Translations under genes and position numbers: made by a program
Shown: piece after piece, positions 49,339 to 62,585 of the stretch
Numbering within the stretch: the first letter of the stretch is position 1
Layout: each line of letters begins with the position of its first letter
Notes under the pieces: generated by a model
What the model was told of the DNA's origin: nothing
Seen by the model: only the letters and a program-made list of their open reading frames with translations
Databases searched by the model: none
Origin: Kalaharituber pfeilii
Taxonomy: Eukaryota; Ascomycota; Pezizomycetes; Pezizales; Pezizaceae
Direction of reading: 5' to 3'
Length of the DNA: 64,000 bases
NCBI GenBank assembly: GCA_015179045.1
Contig: WHUZ01000004.1
Coordinates: 1,984,001-2,048,000, forward strand

Positions 49339-50986
49339 TCAATTCGATGCTATGCTGTGCACAGAAAGACTTCCATTGCCATTCAGTAGCGGTGAAGTTT
49401 GCTGATTTGGAATTGACTGTGTCCTCTTCTTCTCTTTTTTTGCCCATCGTAATCTGGAAATTGTCAATGCAATGTACAAACGGAAAAAATGAAATAAAAG
49501 AACCTACCCGCATGCGTTACATAACGTCTTCGGCCCTTTTGGCCCTTTCCGCCATTCCGGACTATCGAGGGTTCCGCAATCGGTGCAAACGTATTCGTCC
49601 GCAATTTTTTGCTTCTTCTTCTTCTCACCTGTGTGCCTATGCTCCTTGTCCATTGGTATTGGGACTCCAACATCTCCTCTAATCAGAGATGGTGAGGTGT
49701 CTCCCGTGCTAATACCTCTGGATCTTTCTCCTTCTCGGTATCTTAACCCAGTGAGCATTTCAATTGTCTCCATGTGTGTAGCACCCTCAAACCTAGCCAT
49801 TTTCTCGCGTATAGAATCTGCTTTTGAGGTGTTTGTGGCATCTATCATCTCCAGGTTCTGTCGTGTTAACAGTGACCCATTTGGCTGGTGAGTTGAGCCA
49901 GGCTTTGCTGGTGGAGCCATGGAACCGGGCGTTGAAGAGGGTGTTCCCATTCCCATCATATATTGAGGGGTGTCTCCAGAGTCTGTATGGCTGTGTGACA
50001 TTGTTGAGCTCCCATCGTGTCGCTGTTGCTGCAATAGTGCTTGTCTCTGACGTAATTGCTGTTGCTGGTCCTCGGATTCCTCCTTTCGAAGCTCAGCTAT
50101 CCGCCGCGTTAATCGCTCATGCTCGATTTTATATTCAAGAAACGAATCCAAGAGTGCGGCATTCTTCGTCGGGTACTGTCGAGCCATCATGAAGAAGCCT
50201 TTAGGTGTTATTGTTCCTTGCATGTGTGCATGTGTTTCCGAGAAATGAGGATGCCCGTTTGTCTCCAAAATGACGTAGGTATTATCCTTCTTTCTGAACC
50301 TGTAAAACATCCGGAGAGGCTGTCCAGTCGACGCAGATTCATGAAACTCTCGAATAAACCTAGAATGGGAACAAGTCAGTGTTTGGTCTTCACCAATTCA
50401 CGATGACTAGAACCTACAGCCCAGAGTCATCCGCATGTATGAAGTCCGTCATCACCCTACCCAAAAGCTCCTCCGTCTCATATCCAGTGAGTGTCTTTCC
50501 AGACGGTGATGCGTAAACGATTTTCATCTCTGGTGTTAGGATGTGCAGAAAGTCTTGTAGCTCCTCCAACAATCGCTGTGACCAGTTTCTCCGTTTTGTA
50601 AACTCCGTCAACGATGTTCCACCCCCAACACTGCCATAATCACTCTGGTAAACTGGCTGTGGCGTTAATTGAACGGGCGTTGGGCCTAATGACGATAGGG
50701 CGTATTGCTGAACGCCTCCCTCTCCGGGTTGAAGCTGGGGATCAAGGTTTCCCATGTTTATCGGGACAATCAATGGATCCATCATCATGTCTCCCATTAC
50801 TCCACCGTTCGGCCCCATCTGTGAGGATATTTGCATATTCTGCAGTTGCCCGCTAACGAGCGGTAGACCGGGAACACTTCCCATAATGTGGTGATTTCCT
50901 ACCATAGACATGGAGACAGGGACGATGAGAGGCCTTTGGTTTGGAGCTGAAGTGGACATATGGTTCATGCCGTTGAGAGGCAACAT
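49339..50986 (-). CDS. wc-2: White Collar-2 blue-light regulator (PAS + GATA zinc finger)
   Basis: Three exons on the minus strand: 50418-50986, 49508-50359 and 49339-49453; about 511 aa. After a Met/Gly/Pro-rich N-terminus comes [20 protein letters not shown] and a single PAS domain ([20 protein letters not shown] through [20 protein letters not shown]). A Gln-rich coiled segment follows ([25 protein letters not shown]). A C-terminal GATA finger with C-X2-C-X18-C-X2-C spacing ([20 protein letters not shown]...CNACG) spans the last intron and continues [15 protein letters not shown]-2 dimerises with the photoreceptor WC-1 through PAS and drives light-induced and clock genes. No LOV flavin-binding GXNCRFLQ motif is present, which rules out WC-1. 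The ATG at 50986 is the first in frame after a stop-free but ATG-less stretch, so an additional 5' exon is possible. Confidence 0.93.
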
Positions 50987-51840
50987 TAAGAGCAGCGTCA
51001 CCCCAGCGATATGGCAGTGGGTGAGGCTTCAATTGGAGATTTTGGGCGCTAGGGGGGGTGAGGAGGAGGGGGGGGGGAAGTGGGGGGAGGGGGGGTTGTT
51101 TGCTTCGGAGGGTAGCTAGAGCTATGTTTATGAGGGTGGGGCGAACTCTAGGCAGGGACAGACGGGGCAGACGGGGGACGGGGAACGTTCGGTCGGTCTG
51201 GATTTGAAGATTAAATTATAGCAGAATCCGATCGCTTGTGACATGGGGGTGGGGGGGTGGAGGGAGGAATGTTGTATATGTGTATGTGTGTGTGTGATCG
51301 AGTGGGTTTTTGGGGGGGGGGGGGGGAGAGGTAGAGGGGCAAGAGGTTAGGGACGGGCAGGATAGAGAACACGTTATTTTGCAAGCTGTGAGTGGCTCTC
51401 TCTGGTGTTATCGACATGATTTCCTTGAACGTCAGGGCCATGGTGCCTGTGGTTCTGTTTCGGGGGGCGCGACTTGGATACAATGGGCATGCGGGCAGCG
51501 ACTGAGATAAAAATGTGACCATGGAGGCGACAGCCAAAGTGAAATGAATTAAAGCGCGCACAGCACGATGGGCTCGGACAGATCCGATGAATGCACAAAG
51601 GTCAAACGAATTAGTACATACATGGTACATGGAGGGGGCAGGCGGGACTAGCTGCGCTGGGCCAGGCAGGTATCAATCATATCGCCCAGGCGGCAGGCTG
51701 GCAGGCCAGAGGATCCAGGCAGTCAGCGCCTGTCTGACAGGGCCGTGGGCGGGCACGCAGCGACTGGGGGGCGGGCAGGCCTCAGCCAGATATCAGATAT
51801 GGCACGGCCAGGGCGTGTGTCGTTGGGGTGCCGCAGCCAC

Positions 51841-51842
51841 GG

Positions 51843-51918
<76 letters not shown>

Positions 51919-51919
51919 C
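51841..51919 (+). repeat. GGCA tetranucleotide microsatellite
   Basis: Almost 20 perfect GGCA units in 79 nt, within a GC-rich block upstream of wc-2. Confidence 0.98.
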
Positions 51920-54900
51920 GGCAAGCAGACAGGCACTGTACACACCAGCTGCGCGGGCGAGAAGCCAGGGCCGGCGGGCGTGCCACCTGGGCCGAGTCGC
52001 GGCCAGCTATCGCTAGCTGGCGAGGCATGCTGCTCCCTCGACCACGGCTCTTCCGGGCGCGGCGTGCGGCGGTGACGTTGCACAGGGATGCTGTAACGCC
52101 CTCCGGCTGGGCCAGTGATGGCCAGCTGCCAGCAGGCCCCATATGCATACCGGGCGCTGACAGTGGCATCGTATATCGTGTTTGTAGAGTGTGCAGAGCA
52201 GCAGATGTAGCTGTCTGTGACTTGGTACGACTCCACGGCCAGCCGGCGGCGGGGATCGCGACGCGCCCGCCAGTATCGCCAGTACGGCAGGCTCGCCGCC
52301 GCGCCCAACACTACAGCAAGGCTCGACTTGCGCTCTGTCCATGTCCACACTCGCGCCGTCGCAGCCGCCCGGCTCAGCTATTGCACTTACTCGCTCGCTC
52401 GCGCGCATACCGACTCTCACGTACATACATTCGTACATACATGCGTCGTCCATCCTCGCAGGCGTACAAGTGTCCAAGTACCAGTACTTAGCCTCCTGCG
52501 TCCCCCCCCCCCCCCAACCCCCCCCCCCCCAACCCAACCCAACTCACCACAAGTGTGCAAAAGCACTGCTGCTTCTTCTACTCCTGTCGTGTTTCTACGG
52601 CCGTGGTCAAGAGAATGCCCCACTCTATGTGGGGGCAACCAAGCAACGCAGAGACAACAAGCAACCAAAGCAAAAGATTTTAACTCCCTCGCGCGCGACT
52701 GTCATGGGCTGACCCGACTGTGCTAGCACTGGTTGTATCCAAGCCCCCCCCCCCCGGTCATAGATGAACAGCATCAACGATATATATCTCACATGTCCTG
52801 ACGCTGATACTGCATAATCCACTGGTCATGTTGATGAGTGCCCTGGTAGAAGGAAACAACTGAGCCAGTGCTGGCCAACACAATTGGAAGAACGAGCATT
52901 TCTGTAAGAACCCTGCTGACACCTCGAGCGCTTTTAGAGCAGACCTGCTTTTGTGCAAATGAGTGACTAAGAGTAGACTCTGTACTTTTTACTACTCGTA
53001 CCAGCATTGCTAGGTTCTCGTTTACGTGGTCAACAATTCAAAAATGCTCTGAAGCCTGCGAATCGAGGTGCAGATATCTGCGACTAGCCTTGGGAATCCT
53101 AAACATCTGTGATGTAATAGACTTCAGGACGTCCACCGTAAAATCTTTTGCGCACTAGCCAATTGGGTGCTCATAGACTGAGCCCCTGGCCCTGGAAAAT
53201 ATCGGCACGGTGGGACCATTATTTGAATTCGAAGATAACACGGACAACAGCAGACAGGCCTTCTGGACTTTACCGCAGAAGAGCGAATTTATTCTGTTAG
53301 TGATTTTCACATTGCAATAAACCTGTCGATGTACTCGTCTTCTCTGTCCTAGTATGTAGACTGCATATAGCTTTAAGTTCGCAGTTACCGTTTCCATAAA
53401 TGTAAATGTTGTCCAGTGCAGAGCTGCATTAGCTTGATAGGACTGTGTGAAGCACTTCTCGTATTATTGGACTCCAATTCAAAAATAATTCTAGAATAGG
53501 AGAATACTACATACTCCCAAATAAGAGTTTTCCACCTGTATTCATATGACCGGTTGGAGTTCAAGATTGAAACATTGTTGTGCTATGACAAACATTTCTT
53601 CCTTCCAAGGTTATACATAATCTACCTGTCAACTGGTCACTCCTGGCATTTTCAGGTAATGAAAGGGAATACTTCATTACATGGTCTGATACTGTTTCTA
53701 TGGGCAAATATATTTCGGAGCATCAAAGTCACATATATTTGTGCTCGAGTAGAGTATATGTACTCGTTGAAGTGAGCCAAACTCAGGACTTAAATAAATA
53801 AAATCCACCGTCTGAATCTCAATACGTGCGAGGGTTTCTATCAAGTAGGAGGAGCTGGGGACAGCAAATTATAGTTTTCGTGACTAAGCACCCTAAACCA
53901 TTGAGGCGCTTTTACTTGTAATATACAAAGCAGTTGGTCATCTAGCCTCACAACAAACATGCCTTGTACTCTACATGTCCGCATTGGACTATTGTTACCC
54001 TTGTTCCACTGAATTACCTCCAGCCATGACATTGTCCAATGGGATAAGTTGCCTAAGTCTCATGTCAAGCCCATCGAGTTACCTTAAATAGCAAGCATGT
54101 GGTGAGCTCTAGCCAGGGACGTGACCTTACAGTCGCTAGTTAATGTTGCTCACAATTATCTATGATCATGACTAGTCAAGTCTGATCTCGTAGTCATGAT
54201 GTACTAGTAACGTTCCATTTCCCGTAGCTGAGATGCGCGAATACTTAGTTATATTCAGTCATCTCTAATTCTTTCAGATTATCTTTCAAACAAGGTTAAC
54301 ATTTCTGGAGGCAATAGCCCTTTTGAATGTTATCTTCAGGGATACTCACTCATATCCTACACCCTGGGAACGAGGCTATCCTACACCTAACTAGGGTGCA
54401 TGTATGAGATTCGAGAAAGTTATTTGACCATTCTATTCAGGCTAAGCCGTCCTAGGGGCTTGGTAGGAGACTTCTAGCCGTCATCGTCATTGCTTGGAAA
54501 TTTCAAATATGACCAGCCTGGGTTGATAACGATAAGCGATAAGATCAGACGTGAACCTTCACATTGGAATTGCGTGAGTCATTGCGCTGACTTCAACCTG
54601 TACAGAGATCTAGCTCTTATGACCTGAAGACATCATTTGCGCAGGGATATGATGTCTCGTAACACAAAGCGACTGCGCCCAGTTTGGCTGATCAAACGTC
54701 TCAGACATATGACCTCATGAAGTAACTTGATTTCGCCTGGCAGCACGTCTGGTGGGAAGGTCAGCATTTCAAAAACGGAGGGTAATTTTCCGACGGATAT
54801 ATTTCCATAATCAACCCCCCTATGTGCTCGGTTCGGTTATCGCAAAGGATTCAGCTGACATAATCGTAGCTTCGGAAAGATGTTGGAATGCTGAAATTTT

Positions 54901-57003
54901 TTTTTTTTTCCCCCTCTGGGTTTGATGATGTTGGCTTATGAAACACAACCCTTAGCATCTCAGGGATCTAAATTTGAACTTGAATTCAGATGTTCAGATC
55001 TGGCTTGGGCAACCCTGGCACAGAAACTGCACCATAGCTGACACAAGTTACTGTGGGGTGGCAATATTGGCAAGGGTGTGAATTTCAACATTGCTGAGCT
55101 CCCTATGGCTTTTTTCTTTGAGCAATTGATATGGCGTTTTCATTTTATCGGATAACCAGTTGGGTACTTGAACAACTGTAGGGGCAGGGAATAAGCTTTC
55201 CCAGTTGGCCAAAAGAAGTATCGAATAACTTTCGGAGGAGCAACATTGCTATATGGGTTGTGTATCATTGCCAGGAAGAACCTCTTTATATTGCAATTGA
55301 CTGCTCGGTTTGAGTATCTGCCTTTGGAATGTTAGCCAACTTCCCGTGTGCCGCCACAAAAGGGGCGGGTAGGAGGTTTAGTCCCTGGGTGAATTGTGGT
55401 GTCGCGGATGGTCCCATCAAGGTGCAAGAAGGGGCGAAGAGTGTTGCAGAGTGGAAATGAACCACATCAAAATATTCTTGTAGTGGTCCCAAGAAAAAAT
55501 GGCGTTACAAGGAACTCAGCAGGTATAAGGTTAGGTAAATGTTCTCGCAATTTTTCTTGCGCGTAGGAGGCTACATCTATTATGTACTGCACTCAAGGTA
55601 CTTCTTGATCGTATTTCCGGGAGAGAGTCCTCCTGCCTTTATGCGTAGAAGCATGCCAGTTTACCTTTATTTGGTAAGCTTGTAACAAAGCGAGCATGCA
55701 AACCCAACTATCGCCACTGCAGACAACTGTAATATCACAACAGTTCTTTTCCCTGCCCACATACTTAGTGTCAAGCAAGCGTCGTAAGATATGAGAGCAA
55801 TGGGAGGGGGATGCAGTCTCATCTGGCTAGCATCGTAAAGGTACTCATTACCAGGCCACGTTCAGTTATAGACCAGGCTGGGAACGAGAACAAGCGCTGT
55901 GGGGCTTTGATAGCCACTCAAGACCCTTCGCCTACTTCATAGTGCATACAACTTAGAAAGAAAATCTCCCTTCGACAATGGGGGACACTAGACCAGGGGC
56001 GCTAGAAGAGCGGTTTAAGCAATTACTGGCTGGTCCTCTGCCTGCAGGCGATTGGGCCCTTGGGCACAGCACTGGAGCGTGACTGAAGAAGGGACCTAGC
56101 GGCGGTAGTGGGCGCGAACTATCAAGCAGCAACAAAGGGTCTTGAGGGGCTAGAATCTTGAGTGACAATGCCACTCTTAGAAATAGGGCGCCTCCCCTCA
56201 AACCTATGATACCAAAGCAGAAGCCCTCGTTAAGATTCGAACATCCATGCAGTGTGTGGCTGCTATCGTGTTCTTCTTTCTGCCTCCCTACGGTTGGGGG
56301 AAGTGCGCAGACAGATGATGGACAGCGTGACGGTCTGCTCGAGGGTCGGCGTCATTCCCCGCCCCCATGGCACCCCAGATCAGAAGAGCAGACGTCTCAC
56401 CGCGCACTCATTTTGCACGGGGGATTCACTGTGCCTCCGGGCGCGAGAGCCTCCTGCGGAACCAGCTTCCTGGTGAGCTTTAGCCTGGTCGCGGTGCAGC
56501 GGTGCAGCAACGCACCAAGCGAGTAAACGGGTGCAGTGCCTTCCCTCAGCTCTCGAGCTCCTCTCTGGCCTCACGCGCACAATGCAAGCACGGCTGCCGC
56601 AGACATGTAATCTCACGTCCTGTACAGGAAAATAGGTGCTCAGGCTTGCCGGCTACGTCAATCGGTTGCCAGCGTGCAATTGAATCGCGACATGAGCTGC
56701 GCACATGCCGGCCGCAGCTATTGTGGGGGCACTCCCTGGACGCTGCCCCTCCGGCTGGCCATAGCAGCTGCCCCAGCCTGGGCACGTGTGTGGGGCGTGC
56801 TGTGAGGTGAGGGAGAGGGGCGTGAAAGGGAGCATTATTGTAATTGTAGCAAAATGGGAAAGACCCGAGGGAGCAGACATGAGCCGCCTCGACAGCAGAG
56901 AGCTAAACAAACTGAGCAAAACGAGGTCACTTGTGCCACACTGCACAAGCGGCCACGCTGCTTGTCCAAATGAGTACTGCGGTTGGCTGGGCTGTATTGT
57001 ATG

Positions 57004-58061
57004 GGCGCTGAGTACGCTGCCAGCCTGCGGTCCCTTTGCCCTTTGCCCCAGTATCGACGTTTGCCCGCCCTCCCAGGCCGTCGGCTGGCAGGAGCAAGCA
57101 AGGCTCACGCCCGCACACTGGTAAGCTGTGTCTAGCACAGAACAGCACAGAGCAGAGCGGAGCAGAGAACGGCCCCGCCAGTTGCACTCGGAGGCTCCCT
57201 CAGCGTCCGCACCGCCCGTATACAATCCGCCCACCGCCCTACTACCCACCTCCCCCCCCGCAGCTCACCTCGCTGCTTTCACCGCACTCCCCATACAACC
57301 CCCTCCCCTCCCCTCCCCTCCACCCCCTCCCCCCCCTCCCTCCTCTGCGTCGTGTTGGTATCCCGCAGCTAGTCCGGGCACCAATCCAACGAACCAACCA
57401 ACCCTTGCACATTTCTCCTCTCCCCTCTCTCCTCTAAAACACACTCTATCAACCACCCATCTTACGCAGATTCACTTCTTCGCTGGTTCCGAACACTCTG
57501 TGGCAGCTTGAAGGGCTGGCAGGTCTCAACTACCCGAGGTCCCAATTTTTCCTCTAGAGCCGGAAAGCCATAAAGAAGCCCCAGAGAAGACGAAAAAAAG
57601 AAAAAGAAAAAAAAGAAAATATATAAAAAAAAAAGGCTGAAGGTCGAGGAAAAGAAAAAAGAAAGAAACAAGGGAATACCCCACCTGAGCACAGAAGGTT
57701 ATCCCGCTGCATCGGTTAGAAGTTAAGTGGAGGAAAACATCCTTAAAGGAAAATAAAAAGAAAAAAGAAAAACACTAGTTTTCCGCAGAGCTTCGAGGGA
57801 CACCCGACTACAAACCTTAAGTTGCACCTGACATTCCGAAGACTCCTCTGACCAAAAAGTCGTCACGTTGCCGCTGCTATCGTAGGGACCCTCGACCTGC
57901 CTTATCGTCACCAGCAGTGGTGCGGCAGGACGCAGTCGAGTATACATACATACACAACCCCACTATCTTATCAAATTACGGATCTGGATTTTTCTTCTGC
58001 TCACCGCAACTGCGGAACCAGCTCTTGTAGTTGACAGCACCCCTCCTCCATTGTCGGAGCA
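57004..58061 (+). promoter_or_regulatory. probable long 5' leader/promoter of nik1, free of ATG
   Basis: Reading the + strand, the last ATG before the nik1 start is at 57001-57003; none occurs in the next 1,058 nt. The stretch is C/pyrimidine-rich at 57240-57470 and A/G-rich at 57560-57780. Absence of upstream start codons is expected if most of it is transcribed 5' UTR. The leader boundary is not determined. Confidence 0.5.
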
Positions 58062-61000
58062 ATGCCCCACGATGAAGGGAGCCTTGCGGCCACTACGGCC
58101 ATCATCCGAACTCTTGCTAGAGGAGATCCTACCTCACATTTGGATGTTTCAAGGCTTGGGATTCCGGGAGCCAATTCTCCTGAAAAGCGAGCGCTCGAGC
58201 GGGAGTTGGTGACACTTATAAATAGAGTTCGTTACCTTGAGACAAAGGCGGCAGCAGCGCCTGTTCAGCCTCATTCAACACTACCAGAGACCCTAAGTGA
58301 GTACCTAGGTTAAGCTATCACTGAATTAATGCTTAATCGCCTCCCTAAACGTTTTCTTACATAATTCCTATAGATGTAGGTAACGGGACCAAGTCCGAAG
58401 CCTTGACCAACGGAAATGGTGAAGCAAAAGGGTCGGAAGTTGTCGATGGAAATGCGCAGCGTCTTGCTCTTCTGGACCAAAGTGTCAAGAACCAACAGCA
58501 GCAGTTGGCAGAATATAACCAAACAATAGAATCCATACAAGACTTTCAAGAGGAAGTAAACAAAAATGCCAATGAATCGCTTCACATGGTGACGGATACA
58601 GCTGAACAAATTGCACGGCTGCAACGTGAGCTTAAAAAATCGCAGCAGGCAAATGAAGCGTTTTCAAAAGCCTTACGGGAGATAGGAGCTATTGTGACAG
58701 CCGGTATGGCTCCTATGTATAAGTTGAATTACAAACAGAGAACTAACAGAATTACTCTACCATACAGTGGCTAAAGGTGACCTGAGCAAGAAGGTTGCAG
58801 TACATGCTGTGGAAATGGACCCTGAGATTACGACCTTCAAGAATACCATCAATAGTATGACAGATCAGTTGCAGACATTCGCTAGTGAAGTGTCTCGTGT
58901 AGCTAGAGAAGTCGGTACAGAGGGACGGCTCGGAGGTCAGGCTAGAATTGCCGGTGTTGAAGGAACGTGGAAGGAGCTTACAGATAACGGTACGTATATA
59001 TTTTCAATACCACTCGCTTCTGAGGCAATCACTGACATACATCTTGATAATAGTGAACGTGATGGCATCAAACCTTACGAATCAAGTAAGAGAAATTGCC
59101 GATGTCACAACAGCCGTCGCAAATGGAGATTTATCCCGGAAAATTCTGGTGCACGCACAGGGAGAAATTTTGGAATTACAGCAGACTATCAATACCATGG
59201 TGGACCAGCTCCGAACATTTGCTGTTGAAGTCACAAGGGTTAGTCGTGAAGTTGGTGTTGAAGGTATTCTTGGAGGGCAAGCAGAAATTAGAGAGGTGAA
59301 TACAACTGTTGTGGCCTTGTATATCTGCTTTTAGCTGACACAGATTAGGTCAAAGGAACCTGGAGAGAGCTCACAGATAATGTGAATGCCATGGCCGCCA
59401 ATCTGACCGACCAGGTACGAAATATTGCTACTGTTACTACTGCAGTAGCACAAGGCGATCTAAGCAGGAAAGTCAGTGCAAATTGCAAGGGTGAAATCTT
59501 GAAGTTGAAAGAGACAATCAACAAGATGGTAGACCGTCTGCAAAATTTTGCTACTGAGGTCACAAAGGTCGCAAGGTACGTGAATTGCTTGAATACTTAC
59601 TCAACGTTCGTACAATCTGATGAACGCATAGGGAAGTCGGAACTGAAGGCAAATTGGGTGGGCAGGCGAAAGTCGAGGATGTTGAGGGTACTTGGAAGGC
59701 CTTGACTGAGAATGTGAATGGAATGGCAACAAATCTCACGACCCAAGTGCGGAGTATTGCTTCTGTTACTACAGCAGTGGCAGCAGGAAATCTCACTCAG
59801 AAGATTGATGTTGAGGCCAGGGGTGAAATCTTGCAGCTGAAGGAAACTATCAATAAAATGGTGGAACGTCTTCAGAATTTTGCTACTGAGGTGACTAAAG
59901 TCGCCCGTGAAGTCGGAACCGATGGTATTTTGGGAGGACAGGCTAAGGTGGAAGGTGTTGAGGGAACTTGGAAAGACCTTACTGATAATGTCAACAGTGA
60001 GTTTTATTGTTAAATAATAACGTGAAGAAGGATCCTAATCATACTTCTAGTCATGGCAAACAATCTTACTACTCAGGTCCGAAGTATAGCAGAGGTCACA
60101 ACTGCTGTTGCTAGTAAGTTTATCTCATTCCACCTAGCGCGTTATGTCCATGAGGGTAACTAAATCTTATGTGGCAGAGGGTGATTTGTCAAGGAAAATT
60201 ACTGTCCATGCACAAGGAGAGGTTCTTGCCTTGAAGTCGACTATCAACAAGATGGTGGATCGTTTGGAAGTCTTCTCACGAGAGGTCAAGAGGGTTGCCA
60301 GAGACGTCGGTATTGATGGCAAGCTTGGTGTGCAGGCCGAAGTCAACGATGTTGATGGTTTATGGAAAGAAATTACGACAAACGTCAACACTATGGCTGC
60401 AAACTTGACAACTCAAGTGCGTGCTTTTGCTTCAATCACTGCAGCCGCAGCAGATGGCGATTTTAATAGATTTATCACCGTTGAGGCTTCCGGAGAAATG
60501 GACGCTCTAAAAACAAAAATCAATCAAATGGTTTTCAACTTACGCGACAGCATTCAGAAGAATACTGCTGCACGTGAGTCCGCCGAATTGGCAAATAGAA
60601 CAAAGTCCGAGTTCTTGGCCAATATGTCACATGAGATTAGAACACCAATGAACGGTATTATTGGAATGGTATGTGGTTCTCTAAATAGCACTCATTTACG
60701 AAGAGGTAGTAACTAACGGCTTCGGTAGACTCAACTTACCTTAGATACCGACCTTACACAATACCAACGTGAAATGTTGAATATTGTGCATAACCTTGCT
60801 AACAGCTTGCTAACCATAATCGACGACATCTTGGATATCTCGAAGAGTATGTATAAGTTCTTATTTCCAACATTTCGTATGGCTAACTTGTCGCGTTTTA
60901 GTCGAAGCAAATCGGATGGTAATGGAAGAAATTCCATTCTCGCTAAGAGGAACAGTCTTCAATGCGCTCAAGACTCTAGCAGTGAAAGCAAATGAGCGGT

Positions 61001-62585
61001 TCTTAGATCTTGTTTATAGTGTTGATAATGTTGTGCCGGATCACGTCGTGGGAGATTCCTTCCGTTTACGACAAGTCATCCTCAATCTCGTTGGAAATGC
61101 CATTAAGTTCACCGAAAGTGGTGAAGTTAAACTTCAAATTCGACAAACCGATCAGTCTAGATGCAAAGAAAATGAGTACTGTTTTGAATTCTCTGTATCG
61201 GACACCGGTATAGGCATTCAAGAAGATAAGTTGGATCTTATTTTCGACACTTTCTGTCAGGCTGATGGCTCCACCACAAGAGTAAGTTTTATTACTGATT
61301 ATAGGATGCTTTCAACGATACTAACACGCAATAGAAATTCGGCGGTACCGGCCTTGGATTGTCCATTTCCAAGCGTTTGGTCAACTTGATGGGTGGTGAC
61401 GTATGGGTAAAGAGCCGATACGGAGAGGGAAGCACCTTCTATTTCACATGCATCGTGCGACTTGCAACTACAGAACTCAGCCTTATCATGCCGCAGCTGA
61501 AACCTTACAAGGGACACCATGTTCTGTTTATTGACAAGTCCAGGACGCAAGCTGGGATCGCTGATATGCTGAGAATGCTGGAGCTTGTACCTATCGTGGT
61601 CCACTCGGTTGATCAAGCACCAATGCCAGACCCACTACCTGGGAGGAATGGAATTACATATGATGTGATTCTTGTCGACTCCATGGAGACTGCTCTTCAG
61701 TTACGTACGCTGGATGATTTCAAGTATATCCCAATTGTTTTACTCTGTCCTGTAATACAGGTCAGCTTGAAGTCAACCCTTGACCTTGGTATTACTTCAT
61801 ATATGACAACTCCATGCCTTCCCATTGATCTTGGAAACGGCATGATTCCCGCCTTGGAGGGTCGAGCGGCTCCTTCAGTATCGGAGAATTCCAAGTCATT
61901 TAACCTTCTTTTAGCGGAAGACAATGTGGTGAACCAAAAATTAGCGGTCAAGATCTTGGAGAAATATCACCATACAGTTGAAGTTGTGGAAAACGGTCTA
62001 CAGGCACTTGATGCAGTAAAGAAAAAAAGATATGATGTGATCTTAATGGATGTTCAAATGCCTGTAATGGTAAGTTTCAGTCGCCTGTCTGACGATGTCG
62101 AATTACTAACTAGTAGCAGGGTGGTTTTGAGGCTACTGCCAAGATACGCGAGTATGAACGGGAAGCTGGTCTGATGAGGACTCCAATCGTTGCACTCACT
62201 GCTCATGCTATGCTGGGTGATAGAGAGAAATGCATACAAGCACAGATGGATGTAGGTTTTTTAAGTTCTTGAACTAGTGGTTTTGATATTAATCATTCTA
62301 TAGGAATATCTATCAAAACCTCTAAAACAAAATACCCTTATTCAGGTCATTTTAAAGTGCGCAACTCTAGGAGGCCCTTTACTAGAGCGGGGAAGCGGGC
62401 TGATGTCCGCTCAAATGCCAGACGATAGTGAGAGGGTTTCACGGGCTTGTTCATCAACAAGCAGGCCATTATTAGACTCGAGAGCCGCACCGTCTGTGCC
62501 ACGTGGATTATCGGCACCAAACCGAGATTCGCAGAAGGAACAATCATCGGATCGAGTGACTGAAATCACCGAAGAGGAAACCTAA
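58062..62585 (+). CDS. nik1: group III hybrid histidine kinase, osmosensing (NIK1/OS-1/BOS1)
   Basis: Thirteen exons: 58062-58296, 58374-58703, 58768-58989, 59054-59295, 59349-59575, 59632-59996, 60051-60113, 60178-60668, 60729-60846, 60902-61281, 61335-62069, 62120-62251 and 62304-62585; 1,273 aa. Six HAMP repeats begin near residue 189, five full copies of about 92 residues ([50 protein letters not shown]) and a half copy. They are followed by the H-box [10 protein letters not shown] with phosphorylatable H713, an N-box around N830, the G-box [10 protein letters not shown] at 892, and a receiver with D1130 (ILMDVQMP) and K1185 (YLSKPL). There are no membrane segments, so it is cytosolic. 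The family acts upstream of the HOG pathway through Ypd1 and Skn7/Ssk1, and is the target of phenylpyrrole and dicarboximide fungicides. All catalytic residues are intact. Confidence 0.96.

Larger units (their letters stand above)
50987..58061. other. 7-kb gene-poor region upstream of wc-2 and nik1
   Basis: No gene is supported between the divergent starts of wc-2 and nik1. It is GC-rich and repetitive at 51050-52760 (G runs near 51066-51102 and 51314-51327, the GGCA repeat, C runs at 52502-52530 and 52744-52757). It is AT-rich and featureless at 53000-55900 and GC/pyrimidine-rich again at 56000-57480. Long frames such as 51745-52491 run through the GGCA repeat and are artefacts. Confidence 0.5.

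Noticed and set aside
49224..50406. Plus-strand frames of 95-152 codons
   Set aside because: Antisense to wc-2, which has intact domains on the other strand.
51723..52350. Long open frames of up to 248 codons through the GGCA repeat on both strands
   Set aside because: They consist of the 4-nt repeat read in several frames and GC-rich flanks, with no family motif; length is produced by composition.
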